From Methanobacterium sp. (GTDB taxonomy: Archaea; Methanobacteriota; Methanobacteria; Methanobacteriales; Methanobacteriaceae): DNA of 17,998 nt. The stretch spans positions 1-17,998 of the forward strand of contig JAHKLQ010000029.1 in the NCBI GenBank assembly GCA_020854975.1, read 5' to 3'. Below the pieces are notes generated by a model. The model ran no database searches and was not told the DNA's origin. It saw nothing but the letters and a program-made list of their open reading frames with translations. Shown here piece by piece: positions 1-7,100 of this stretch (position 1 is its first letter; every line of letters starts with the position of its first letter). The position numbers and the translations under genes were made by a program.

Positions 1-357
1 AACACTTAGTATTTGCGTTTCTTCATCATTTATTTAATACCTTGTTCTGGGAAAAAAATGGAAAAATTTATAAACTATTTTCCTGTTCCAGGTGGAAACT
101 TCACATCCTCTTACTTAGTTTAAACTGCATTATTCGCCAAAAATCAGACTAAAAAAGTTTTATAAGCTTATTAAATTATAGTTTTGGGTTCCAAGGCCAA
201 TTTTTTCCGCATATTTTATCTGCACCCTACCATTAACATTTTCCCATACTCCCCTAAATTTATCATCCCCACAATAGTGTTGATGCTTTATTAGGGAATT
301 CTTGAATTCCATCAGAATGACCAGTGGTGCCTCAGTGACTGCATGTCAAAACCATTT
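1..357. other. AT-rich region without a gene
   Basis: I see no convincing coding region in this stretch. A good archaeal TATA-like sequence (TTTATAAAC) lies near 67-75. It is close to symmetrical, so it could serve a gene off the left edge or a short transcript toward the right. A hairpin GGAATTC-TT-GAATTCC sits at 295-310, downstream of the minus-strand isomerase gene. It has no T-tract after it on either strand, so I do not call it a terminator. The stretch 200-285 is C-rich on the plus strand, with no structure I can interpret. Confidence 0.5.
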
Positions 358-1107
358 TTATTGGGAGAGATCTATAAGGACATCTCTACTTTTTAAAACA
401 TCATCATAATTGTTAAGCTCTATTATTCCCCGATCAACAGCATCGATTAGTTTCAGATCAAGTGTGCCCTGACCTAGAGCCAGGTGCTGATCTTTATCTC
501 CATTGTTATCGCTCAAATGGTAGTAATAAATATTTTCCAGTTTTAAAAAAGATACAGGATCTCCAGTTGTGTTGGCATGTCCCAGATCTATGGTTCCGTG
601 GCAGTTGCATTTATCCAGGAAATATGCATGTTCCTGGGCAGTGTTACAGAAGTAAGCATATCTATTGGGCATGTTTTCCACTGAAAATATTATCCCTACG
701 TCTTCAGCATATTTATTGGCCTCAGTGAGAGTTTCAATGGAATAATACTTTGCCATATTTCTCACCCGATCTTCAAGGCGATGTATTAGTCCAGGATGAG
801 TGGTTATGGCCTTAGCGCCAATTTTAACTGCTAAATCAAGAGTTTCATTAAGTTGACGGAGAGTTTCCTTCCTTATACCTGGATTTAGACTGGCAGGGTT
901 AAGATCAATGGTGGGTGTGTGCAGGAAAACATCTATGTCATAAGATGAAAATATTTCCAAACCTTCCCCTGGGTTAAGCATGTTTCTAGGCCAATAAGGC
1001 CCTTCACAAAGTATTTCTATTAGGTTAAACCCGTCTTCAGTCGCTCTATCTAAAAATTCCTCGAATGATCGCATGAATAATGCCAGGGTGGAAAATCCGA
1101 TTTTCAT
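358..1107 (-). CDS. Sugar phosphate isomerase/epimerase-type TIM-barrel protein
   Basis: 249-residue protein of the xylose isomerase-like/AP endonuclease 2 superfamily, which are cytoplasmic metal-dependent TIM barrels acting on sugars or on abasic DNA. The opening MKIGFSTLAL is the usual first strand. Candidate metal and active-site residues occur in family order: Glu31, His63, His104, Glu144 (SVEN), Asp174 and His177 (DLGHAN), His197 (YYHLSD) and His208. The length is normal for the small single-domain members, so the gene looks intact. The ATG is not preceded by a Shine-Dalgarno sequence. A TATA-like element at 1134-1144 places the transcript start about 6 nt upstream, so the mRNA may be nearly leaderless. 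It is divergent from padR. The substrate cannot be read from the sequence; sugar isomerase is more likely than endonuclease IV because of the short length. Confidence 0.8.
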   Translation of the reverse strand: MKIGFSTLALFMRSFEEFLDRATEDGFNLIEILCEGPYWPRNMLNPGEGLEIFSSYDIDVFLHTPTIDLNPASLNPGIRKETLRQLNETLDLAVKIGAKAITTHPGLIHRLEDRVRNMAKYYSIETLTEANKYAEDVGIIFSVENMPNRYAYFCNTAQEHAYFLDKCNCHGTIDLGHANTTGDPVSFLKLENIYYYHLSDNNGDKDQHLALGQGTLDLKLIDAVDRGIIELNNYDDVLKSRDVLIDLSQ

Positions 1108-1110
1108 GTT

Positions 1111-1146
1111 TCACAATTTTCTATCAGAATTGTGATATATTTTTCG
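1111..1146 (-). promoter_or_regulatory. Isomerase promoter with inverted-repeat operator candidate
   Basis: A TATA-like element lies at 1134-1144 (GAAAAATATATC on the minus strand), about 26 bp before the expected start of transcription near 1113. A perfect 8-bp inverted repeat, TCACAATT-N9-AATTGTGA (1111-1118 and 1128-1135), fills the space between TATA and ATG. A protein bound there would block initiation. Read on the minus strand, its left part closely matches the inverted repeat in the divergent padR promoter. Confidence 0.45.
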
Positions 1147-1185
1147 AATTTCCCCAACTTTTCCTCTGGATCCTCAAAACCGAAC

Positions 1186-1248
1186 TCTTTATATAATGAT
1201 GCTTACCTTAAATTATATCCCAATTTAATATATCATAATTTGATATAT
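1186..1248 (+). promoter_or_regulatory. padR operon promoter and operator candidate
   Basis: The TATA-like element TTTATATAATG (1188-1198) is preceded by the purine-rich AAAACCGAAC, which fits a BRE. Transcription should start near 1215-1225. Just downstream lies a perfect 8-bp inverted repeat, ATATATCA-TAATT-TGATATAT (1228-1248), followed by a second short palindrome, ATATCGATAT (1260-1269). This is a natural site for autoregulation by the PadR protein encoded next. Confidence 0.5.
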
Positions 1249-1300
1249 AAAAAAATAATATATCGATATTATAATAAACATTTTAAAGTGGAGTTCTAAA

Positions 1301-1756
1301 ATGGTAAGAGAAGATTCAAATGCTGTTGAAGCAGGAGATGATGAAAAAAGACATGATTTTGAATGTGAAATCGAAAACCTGCCCAAATACGATAAAAAAA
1401 TGATGAAAGGATTCATGAGAGGTTTTGGTAACATTATGATCCTGTGGCTCATCAGCAAAAAAAGACAGCACGGATACGAAATAATGACCCAACTACATGC
1501 AGCATCCCCCCTGGATAAAAAAATGCCCAGTGCCAGTGTAATTTACCCTGTTTTACACAAATTAGAAAAGAAAGGACTGATAAGCGGAACATGGGAGCAG
1601 CAGGGTAAAAGGAAAGTTAAATATTATGAGATAACTGAACAGGGAGAAGCAAGCCTTAATCGTATTAAACAGATAATTGCCCATGGCAGAGAATTAGGTG
1701 CAACAGAATTGTGGAAAGAATTCATGGCGGATATGTTCGCCCTCACAAGAGATTAG
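1301..1756 (+). CDS. PadR family transcriptional regulator
   Basis: 151-residue winged-helix regulator. The PadR domain starts near residue 38 and shows the usual landmarks: GNIMILWLI (helix 1), KRQHGYEI (57-60), SVIYPVLHKLEKKGLI (recognition helix, 79-94) and a wing ending in KVKYYEITEQGEASL (105-119). A short C-terminal helical region would dimerise. The first 35 residues form an acidic, probably disordered extension. The start is supported by GTGGAG about 8 nt upstream. The gene is first in an operon with an ABC ATPase and a permease, the typical setting for PadR proteins that repress a drug or peptide exporter until a ligand binds. Inverted repeats in its promoter suggest autoregulation. 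Confidence 0.9.
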   Translation: MVREDSNAVEAGDDEKRHDFECEIENLPKYDKKMMKGFMRGFGNIMILWLISKKRQHGYEIMTQLHAASPLDKKMPSASVIYPVLHKLEKKGLISGTWEQQGKRKVKYYEITEQGEASLNRIKQIIAHGRELGATELWKEFMADMFALTRD

Positions 1757-1767
1757 GAGATGGATTT

Positions 1768-2856
1768 ATGAAATATGCCATAGAAACGTTTGATCTTACC
1801 AAACGCTACGGAGATTTCACAGCCGTGGATGATCTAAAGTTAAAGGTTAAAAATAAAAGTATTTTCGGTTTTTTAGGACCTAACGGGGCAGGTAAAACTA
1901 CCACCATTAAGATGTTAACTTGCCTAATCCCTCCCACATCAGGAACTGCACAGGTGGCAGGTTATGATATTATAAAAAAGCCCAATGAAGTTCGTCAAAA
2001 AATTGGGATGGTTCCACAGTTAGTGAGCCTTTATGCTGATCTTACGGCTCGAGAAAATGCTGAACTGTGTGCAGACTATTATGGAATGCCTGAAGACCTT
2101 AAAGAACAGAGAATCGATGAATTAATGGAACTGGTGGACATTAAGTATGCAGAAAATAAAATGATCAAACAAATGTCAGGAGGGCAGAAACAGAAAGTAT
2201 CTGTGGTTGCCAGCCTGGTACACCAACCAGACATTCTTTTCCTGGACGAACCCACCATTGGACTGGATCCCACCACCAAAAGCGTTTTATGGGACCTTAT
2301 CGACGAATTAAACCAGAAAGGCCATACTATAATCCTCTGCTCACATGACATGTATGAGGTGGACATGCTCTGTGATCATGTGGGTATAATCAATCTGGGA
2401 AAACTGGCAGCTTTTGACACTCCCCAGGGCTTAAAGGACACCATACTCGCACAAGAAGAGACTACTCAAAGTAATATAGGAAAAATTGTACGTGAAATGG
2501 AGGACTCCACTACCAATACCAGTGAAGACCCTTCCTTTTGTAAGCTGAAAGAAGTTGTAAATGAATCTGAAATGGATAAAGCACGGGAAATGAGTTTAAT
2601 GGTTACTGGTTCAGATGATGAACTGGTTAATAGATTGTCTCAAATTCCTTGTGTTCTTGGTATTGAAACCCACCGGTCAGGTAGGCTGTCCTTTAAGTTA
2701 GCCAACACTGAAACTGCAGTGACCCAAGTAATAACTGCGATTATGGAAAGTGGTGGTAACATAACCTCAATTTCAACCAAAGACCCTTCATTAGAGGATG
2801 TATTCATGAAGGTTACTGTTAAAAAGACTAAAAAAGGAGAAGGTGGAGGTGAATGA
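1768..2856 (+). CDS. ABC transporter ATP-binding protein (drug/peptide export type)
   Basis: 362-residue ATPase that powers the permease encoded next; it acts on the cytoplasmic face of the membrane. All ABC motifs are intact: Walker A GPNGAGKT (37-44), Q-loop Gln84, signature MSGGQ (136-140), Walker B ILFLDE (156-161), D-loop GLDP and H-loop His193. A further 110 or so residues after the ATPase core resemble the C-terminal domain of DrrA/NatA-like exporters and end in the typical SLEDVFMKVT. I start it at 1768, because GGAGA at 1756-1760 gives good spacing and the protein then begins MKYAIETFDLTKRYG. A longer frame from 1711 would overlap padR and adds no homologous sequence. The gap to padR is 11 bp, and the gene overlaps the permease frame at ATGA. 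Confidence 0.93.
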   Translation: MKYAIETFDLTKRYGDFTAVDDLKLKVKNKSIFGFLGPNGAGKTTTIKMLTCLIPPTSGTAQVAGYDIIKKPNEVRQKIGMVPQLVSLYADLTARENAELCADYYGMPEDLKEQRIDELMELVDIKYAENKMIKQMSGGQKQKVSVVASLVHQPDILFLDEPTIGLDPTTKSVLWDLIDELNQKGHTIILCSHDMYEVDMLCDHVGIINLGKLAAFDTPQGLKDTILAQEETTQSNIGKIVREMEDSTTNTSEDPSFCKLKEVVNESEMDKAREMSLMVTGSDDELVNRLSQIPCVLGIETHRSGRLSFKLANTETAVTQVITAIMESGGNITSISTKDPSLEDVFMKVTVKKTKKGEGGGE

Positions 2857-2858
2857 AG

Positions 2859-4052
2859 ATGGTGGAAACCAAAAAAGTCATGTGGATGATTAAAAAAGAT
2901 TTATTAGTTCTTTGGAGACATAAACCCCGTTTATTCTCCATTTTCCTTTTCCCCATACTGATGATCGCCCTTTTCGGTTATGGTATGGGAGGATCAATTG
3001 AAAATATTCCCATAGTGGTGGTCAAACAGACAGACGGTCAGGTAACTGATGCCACCCTTAACGCCATTAAAAATAGTTCGCTTTATGATGTGAAAGATAT
3101 AATTGGCGACCCGCAACGAGGGCGGGAAATGGTTGAATCTGGACAAGTCAAAGCAGCCATTATACTGCCTTCTGATTATGAGGATCTTAGTAGTAGTAAC
3201 TCCAAGTCCGTAGTAGTTTACGTTGATTCATCAGACCAGATGGCAACAAGTGTTTTGGTTCCGGCAACACAAGCACTTTTCAGCCAGATATCTGCCCAAA
3301 TTGGAATGGAAAAACTGGAAGCCCTGCAGTCACAGTCTTCATCTCTCCAGGTGCAATCCCAGGGAGTTCAAGCTTCTTCTGGACTGTCTGGTATAAACTT
3401 CCAGAACATCATGAACTCCATTAACTTCCAGATCAACAAGATCTACGGAGATATCAAATACATTGACTTCTTGGTACCTGCAATTCTGGCTATGACTGTT
3501 ATGATGGGGGCTATGATGAGTATGGGAGAATCTCTGGCAGGTGAACGAGAACGAGGAGAATTGGCCCGACTATTCATGACCCCGACCAGTGTTGCTACTG
3601 TGGTGGGAGGTAAAATAATATCCCGACTGATCATTCAAACTTCAACTGCCATGGTACTGCTTGCTGCAGCCATAATACTGTTTGATATTACCATATCTGG
3701 TAGTATGTTACTCACCATACTCCTACTGATACTTACTGCTTTGTGTTTTGTGGGTTTCGGAATAATGGTTTCCGCACGGGTAAGTACCCAGGAAGACTAT
3801 GTTCAGATGGTGATGCCTTTCAGCATGCCCATGATGTTCATATCTGGAGTATTCTATCCTCTGGAAACCATGCCCTGGATATTCCAGAAATTAGCGTACA
3901 TAGCACCTTTAACCTATGCTAACAATGCATTAAGGGGAGTTATGTTACAAGGAGCAGGAATTGGAGATATATGGATTGACGTGGCTGTTCTTCTAGGTTT
4001 CACATTGCTGTTCTTTGCAATGGGCGTTACCCGGTTTAACAGAGATATTTAG
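2859..4052 (+). CDS. ABC-2 type permease (exporter membrane subunit)
   Basis: 397-residue membrane subunit. One transmembrane segment near the N-terminus (PRLFSIFLFPILMIALFGYG) is followed by a roughly 180-residue extracellular domain, then five hydrophobic segments in the C-terminal half, beginning at IDFLVPAILAMTVMMGAMM. The cytoplasmic stretch SLAGERERGELARLFMTPTS is the classic ABC-2 coupling loop. The end of the outer domain holds a Ser/Gln-rich linker coded at about 3324-3390. Two ATG codons are possible. The one at 2853 touches the Shine-Dalgarno sequence GGAGGTGA (2845-2852), so the ATG at 2859, 6 nt away, is preferred. It is translationally coupled to the ATPase. The exported substrate cannot be deduced; lipid, peptide or antibiotic are typical of the family. 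Confidence 0.9.
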   Translation: MVETKKVMWMIKKDLLVLWRHKPRLFSIFLFPILMIALFGYGMGGSIENIPIVVVKQTDGQVTDATLNAIKNSSLYDVKDIIGDPQRGREMVESGQVKAAIILPSDYEDLSSSNSKSVVVYVDSSDQMATSVLVPATQALFSQISAQIGMEKLEALQSQSSSLQVQSQGVQASSGLSGINFQNIMNSINFQINKIYGDIKYIDFLVPAILAMTVMMGAMMSMGESLAGERERGELARLFMTPTSVATVVGGKIISRLIIQTSTAMVLLAAAIILFDITISGSMLLTILLLILTALCFVGFGIMVSARVSTQEDYVQMVMPFSMPMMFISGVFYPLETMPWIFQKLAYIAPLTYANNALRGVMLQGAGIGDIWIDVAVLLGFTLLFFAMGVTRFNRDI

Positions 4053-4098
4053 GAGATTAAAGCTAGTTGAGAATGTAATTTGAGTCAGGTGATATATA

Positions 4099-5337
4099 AT
4101 GAATATTGGAAAAACACAAATAATCTTAGGATTTATGATAACCTGCCTTTTGGCATCGCCAGCTGCAGTTGCAGGGGCTGATTGGAACATGTTCCATGAA
4201 AACGCTCAACACACAGGTTATATTGATCAGGCTGCTGATTTCACACCTACCGTCTGGTATTTCAGCACTCAGGGAGCCATAACATCATCTCCAGCTATAT
4301 TGAACAAAATAGCATATTTTGGTTCAGAAGATGGACATGTATATGCAGTTAATCTGGAGGATGGTACTAAATTATGGGATTATAAAACTGATGGGGCCAT
4401 AATATCATCTCCTGCAATATCAGGGGACTATTTATACATAGGATCAACAGATGGGTACCTTTACGCGCAAGATATTAAAAACGGGAATGTTAAGTGGAAA
4501 TACAAAACTGGTAACTCCATAGAATCATCCCCACTAGTTTACAATGACACCATCTATGTGGGTTCAAATGATGGGAGGATATATGCCATAGATATATCAA
4601 ATGGTACCAAAAAATGGGAATATAACACTGGAAACGCTGTTAAATCATCTCCTGTTATCTCTGGTGATACTTTACTTGTTGGATCAGATGATAGTAAAAT
4701 ATACGCCCTGGATATTGCCACCGGTAATAAGACCTGGGAATACACCACCGGTGATAAGATAGAATCATCTCCTGCGGTAATGAATGATGTGGTTTATGTT
4801 GGATCAGATGACGGCAAAGCATACGCTATTAACATCACTGATGGAACTCTTGTATGGAACTATGATATGGGAAAACCAGTTGCTTCCTCACCCACCATTG
4901 ACACCAATGATAACAGTTTGTTTATCGGTGCAGATAATGGGAAAGTGCTGTGTTTAGACACACGTAATGGTGAAGAAAAATGGAATTACACCGCTAGTGG
5001 CGCTGTAAAATCAACGCCCGCCATTTTTGATAACAAAATAGTCTTTGGATCCAGTGGAGGTGCAGTTTACATAGTTAACAAGTACAATGGTAATGAAGAA
5101 TGGACTTACAACCCCGGTTATGGTGTTATTAACTACGCAATAGAATCATCACCCGCAGTTTACGGAAACATGATCTACATTGGTGCCGGTGACGGATCCT
5201 TCTATGCCCTGAATAATGACAAAATGAACGGCCCAACATCAGTGTATGCCTACTACCTAGGAGGAGCAGCAATAATCATCATCGCTCTTTTAATAGTAGT
5301 TAGGGCCATCCGTAACCGAAAGCAGAAAGAGGAATAA
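4099..5337 (+). CDS. Membrane-anchored eight-bladed PQQ-like beta-propeller protein
   Basis: 412 residues. An N-terminal signal peptide (hydrophobic ILGFMITCLLASPAAVA, residues about 8-25) is followed by eight beta-propeller repeats of about 40 residues. Each carries an (I/V)xSSP step, a YxGSxDGxxYA-like strand and W-x-Y at the blade edge. A C-terminal transmembrane helix (AAIIIIALLIVV) and a basic tail then anchor it outside the cell. The blades belong to the quinoprotein/BamB-like superfamily. I see no enzyme active-site insertions, so a scaffold or binding role on the pseudomurein envelope is more likely than a PQQ dehydrogenase. AGGTGAT lies 5 nt before the ATG. It starts 46 bp after the exporter permease, so it may be co-transcribed, but a functional link is inference. 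Confidence 0.85.
   Translation: MNIGKTQIILGFMITCLLASPAAVAGADWNMFHENAQHTGYIDQAADFTPTVWYFSTQGAITSSPAILNKIAYFGSEDGHVYAVNLEDGTKLWDYKTDGAIISSPAISGDYLYIGSTDGYLYAQDIKNGNVKWKYKTGNSIESSPLVYNDTIYVGSNDGRIYAIDISNGTKKWEYNTGNAVKSSPVISGDTLLVGSDDSKIYALDIATGNKTWEYTTGDKIESSPAVMNDVVYVGSDDGKAYAINITDGTLVWNYDMGKPVASSPTIDTNDNSLFIGADNGKVLCLDTRNGEEKWNYTASGAVKSTPAIFDNKIVFGSSGGAVYIVNKYNGNEEWTYNPGYGVINYAIESSPAVYGNMIYIGAGDGSFYALNNDKMNGPTSVYAYYLGGAAIIIIALLIVVRAIRNRKQKEE
4279..5160 (+). repeat. Tandem ~120-nt coding repeats (propeller blades)
   Basis: Eight blade units encode (I/V)xSSPx(I/V) or its variant VKSTPAI at a spacing of about 40 codons. The DNA is visibly repetitive, for example the recurring GAATCATC before CC(T/A/C), and blades 2 to 5 are the most alike. 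This suggests growth by internal duplication and a potential for blade number to vary between strains. Confidence 0.7.
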
Positions 5338-5355
5338 AAAACCAGAACTGAGCAT

Positions 5356-5423
5356 TTCTTAAGAGTAATTCATCTTAAGAATTTGAGAAAGACAGAAGTC
5401 TTTATTTTTTTTTAATTCTGTCT
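5356..5423 (+). terminator. Terminator of the propeller gene
   Basis: The hairpin AAAGAC-AGAA-GTCTTT (5388-5403) is followed by A and a run of nine T (5405-5413), a good intrinsic-type terminator 50 bp after the stop codon. A second pairing, AGACAGAA (5390-5397) with TTCTGTCT (5416-5423), would enclose the T-run and is exclusive of the first. Just upstream is another inverted repeat, TTCTTAAG-N10-CTTAAGAA (5356-5381). Confidence 0.6.
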
Positions 5424-5464
5424 AAATATTTCTTTTTTATATTCTACGTTAATTTTTATAGGAT

Positions 5465-5525
5465 ATAACATGTTATCCAGATTAATACATGTTATACATG
5501 TTAAAAACTCAGTTAAGCATGTTTA
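5465..5525. repeat. Cluster of CATGTT motifs between converging genes
   Basis: A perfect 12-bp palindrome, ATAACATGTTAT (5465-5476), is followed by two adjoining copies of TACATGTTA (5486-5494 and 5495-5503) and a fourth variant, GCATGTTTAAA (5517-5527). The CATGTT cores begin at 5469, 5488, 5497 and 5518, all within 55 bp. This looks like a protein binding cluster, but it lies downstream of both flanking genes, so its role is unclear. Confidence 0.4.
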
Positions 5526-5560
5526 AATGCAGTTTGAACTGGTTTTATGAATAAAATGAG

Positions 5561-5588
5561 AATAAAAAAATAAAAATAGGAGGCCTAT
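5561..5588 (-). terminator. Terminator of alba
   Basis: On the minus strand, four bases after the alba stop codon, a small hairpin ATAGG-CCT-CCTAT (5588-5576) is followed by a T-rich tract (TTTTTATTTTTTTATT, 5575-5560 read downward). This fits an archaeal oligo-T terminator. Confidence 0.55.
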
Positions 5589-5591
5589 AAA

Positions 5592-5876
<285 letters not shown>

Positions 5877-5880
5877 CGCT

Positions 5881-5937
5881 TAACCTCCATTGATATACTA
5901 TGCTTTTTTAGTGTTACTAATGTTATATATATTTTTT
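5881..5937 (-). promoter_or_regulatory. alba promoter and ribosome binding site
   Basis: On the minus strand, AAAAATATATATAACA (about 5937-5922) is a strong TATA element. Transcription should start near 5903, giving a leader of about 27 nt with GGAGGTTA ending 4 nt before the ATG. The strength of both elements suits an abundant chromatin protein. Confidence 0.5.
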
Positions 5938-6272
5938 TATACAGGTTTTTAAGGAAATAAAGCTAATTTAAACCTTAAAAATTAAAAATATGTACGTAAA
6001 TCCAATAATTTATCATATATCCCCCTTATAAGTTGGAAAATATAATGATTTTCGACGATAACACATAATACAATTAATTACAACTTTAATAATCAGGTTT
6101 TTCTGAAATTAATCTATGGAAACCTTAAATCAAGAAATTAAAGGAACTTGTTGCGTTGAAAAACTATGGAAGAGGGAGAATAGTGGTCATATATCAAAAT
6201 TTTCAAAAAAAATATTTCCAAAAAATTCATTTCCAAAAAAAAATAAGTTCTATTCATAATTAACAGAAAACA
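5938..6272. other. AT-rich intergenic region, no clear gene
   Basis: About 335 bp between the alba promoter and the response-regulator stop codon. No long reading frame is present. A 26-codon frame starts with GTG at 6183 after GAGGGAG and ends at 6263, but its coding nature is doubtful. CTATGGAA occurs twice (6114 and 6164). The right end holds three near-identical 15-bp units with long A-runs (6199-6244), listed separately. A minus-strand AACTTATAAGGGGG near 6035-6022 resembles a motif found in two other intergenic regions. Confidence 0.45.
6199..6244 (-). repeat. Triple 15-bp A-tract repeat, probable oligo-T terminator
   Basis: Three adjoining units, ATTTTCAAAAAAAAT, ATTTCCAAAAAATTC and ATTTCCAAAAAAAAAT, read as three T-runs of six to nine bases on the minus strand, 29 to 74 bp after the stop codon of the regulator gene. 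Serial U-tracts are a usual archaeal termination signal, so I take this as the end of the two-gene regulator transcript. Confidence 0.5.
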
Positions 6273-7034
6273 TCACTGTGTATGTGTGCGAAACACCACA
6301 ACAAAACCTTCTATTGTGTCATTTAAATCTATTATAGGTGTTACATTGCCGTCAACGGTTATTTTACTACCGTCCTTGGCTGTGAGTACGGATTTCTTGA
6401 ATTTTGATTCTGTTTTCAGAAAGATGTCTTCACCCATGGGAAATTTGTAGTCCAGGGGTTTGAATATATCCCGCACATCATGACCTAAAGCATCTTCCTC
6501 CAGCCAGCCAGTTAATTCTTCAGCCATGGAATTCATGAAGCGTACCTGCCCATGTGAATCCGTGGCAATTACTCCATCACTGATGCTTTTCAGCATTGCC
6601 CCTAACCATTGATCATGCTTCCTGAGCCTTTTCTCTAATCGATCCCGGTATAAAGTTATTTCAATAGCCGTGTTGAGTTCACTCTCTTCGAAGGGTTTGC
6701 GTAGAAATCCATAGGGTTGTTTGAGTATAAAACCAGAAGGTTCGGTTACTTTTGCTCTTTGAACAGTTTTTTCATCAGAATATGCAGTTAAATAGATGAT
6801 GGGAATACCCATCTTGGATCTTATCTTCTCAGCAGCTTGAATTCCATCCATTTCACCCTCTAACCTGATATCCATGAGCACCAGGTCTGGCTGCAGTTCT
6901 TCAGATGCCTTAATAGCATCTTCACCCGAAGAAACTATGGCAGGAACATCAAAACCCACACTGTTTAAGGCTTTTTTAATATCTTCAGCAGTTATCCGCT
7001 CATCTTCAACTATTAAGATCTTCACATCAGCCAT
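6273..7034 (-). CDS. Response regulator receiver-PAS protein (second of tandem pair)
   Basis: 253 residues: a receiver domain (1-128) joined by a short helical linker to one PAS domain (about 143-250), with no DNA-binding or kinase domain. Receiver residues are intact: acidic pair Glu10/Asp11, phosphoacceptor Asp55 (LVLMDI), Thr83 (LTAYSDEKT) and Lys113 of KPF. Between the end of strand 5 and KPF there are extra residues (FILKQPYGFLRKPF), so Lys105 is a second candidate. The PAS part has DGVIATDSHGQVRFMN and a fairly standard core. The start at 7034 is preferred because GGAGG lies 8 nt upstream, while an ATG at 7040 would be too close. It follows its paralog by 66 bp, probably in one transcript. 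No histidine kinase is adjacent, so its partner is encoded elsewhere. Confidence 0.88.
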   Translation of the reverse strand: MADVKILIVEDERITAEDIKKALNSVGFDVPAIVSSGEDAIKASEELQPDLVLMDIRLEGEMDGIQAAEKIRSKMGIPIIYLTAYSDEKTVQRAKVTEPSGFILKQPYGFLRKPFEESELNTAIEITLYRDRLEKRLRKHDQWLGAMLKSISDGVIATDSHGQVRFMNSMAEELTGWLEEDALGHDVRDIFKPLDYKFPMGEDIFLKTESKFKKSVLTAKDGSKITVDGNVTPIIDLNDTIEGFVVVFRTHTQ

Positions 7035-7100
7035 ATGCATTTCCTCCCTAATTTCCCCACTTATTTATCATATCACATGAAATATACAGTAAAAATATTA

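Noticed and set aside
295..310. GGAATTC-TT-GAATTCC hairpin as terminator of the isomerase gene
   Set aside because: No T-tract follows on the minus strand, and the loop of two bases is too tight for a typical terminator.
1711..1767. Longer in-frame start for the ABC ATPase
   Set aside because: It would overlap the padR end and add 19 residues with no family similarity; the ATG at 1768 has a good GGAGA.
4099..5337. PQQ-dependent alcohol dehydrogenase
   Set aside because: The blades match the superfamily, but I see neither the length nor the active-site insertions of the dehydrogenases; a binding or scaffold propeller is more likely.
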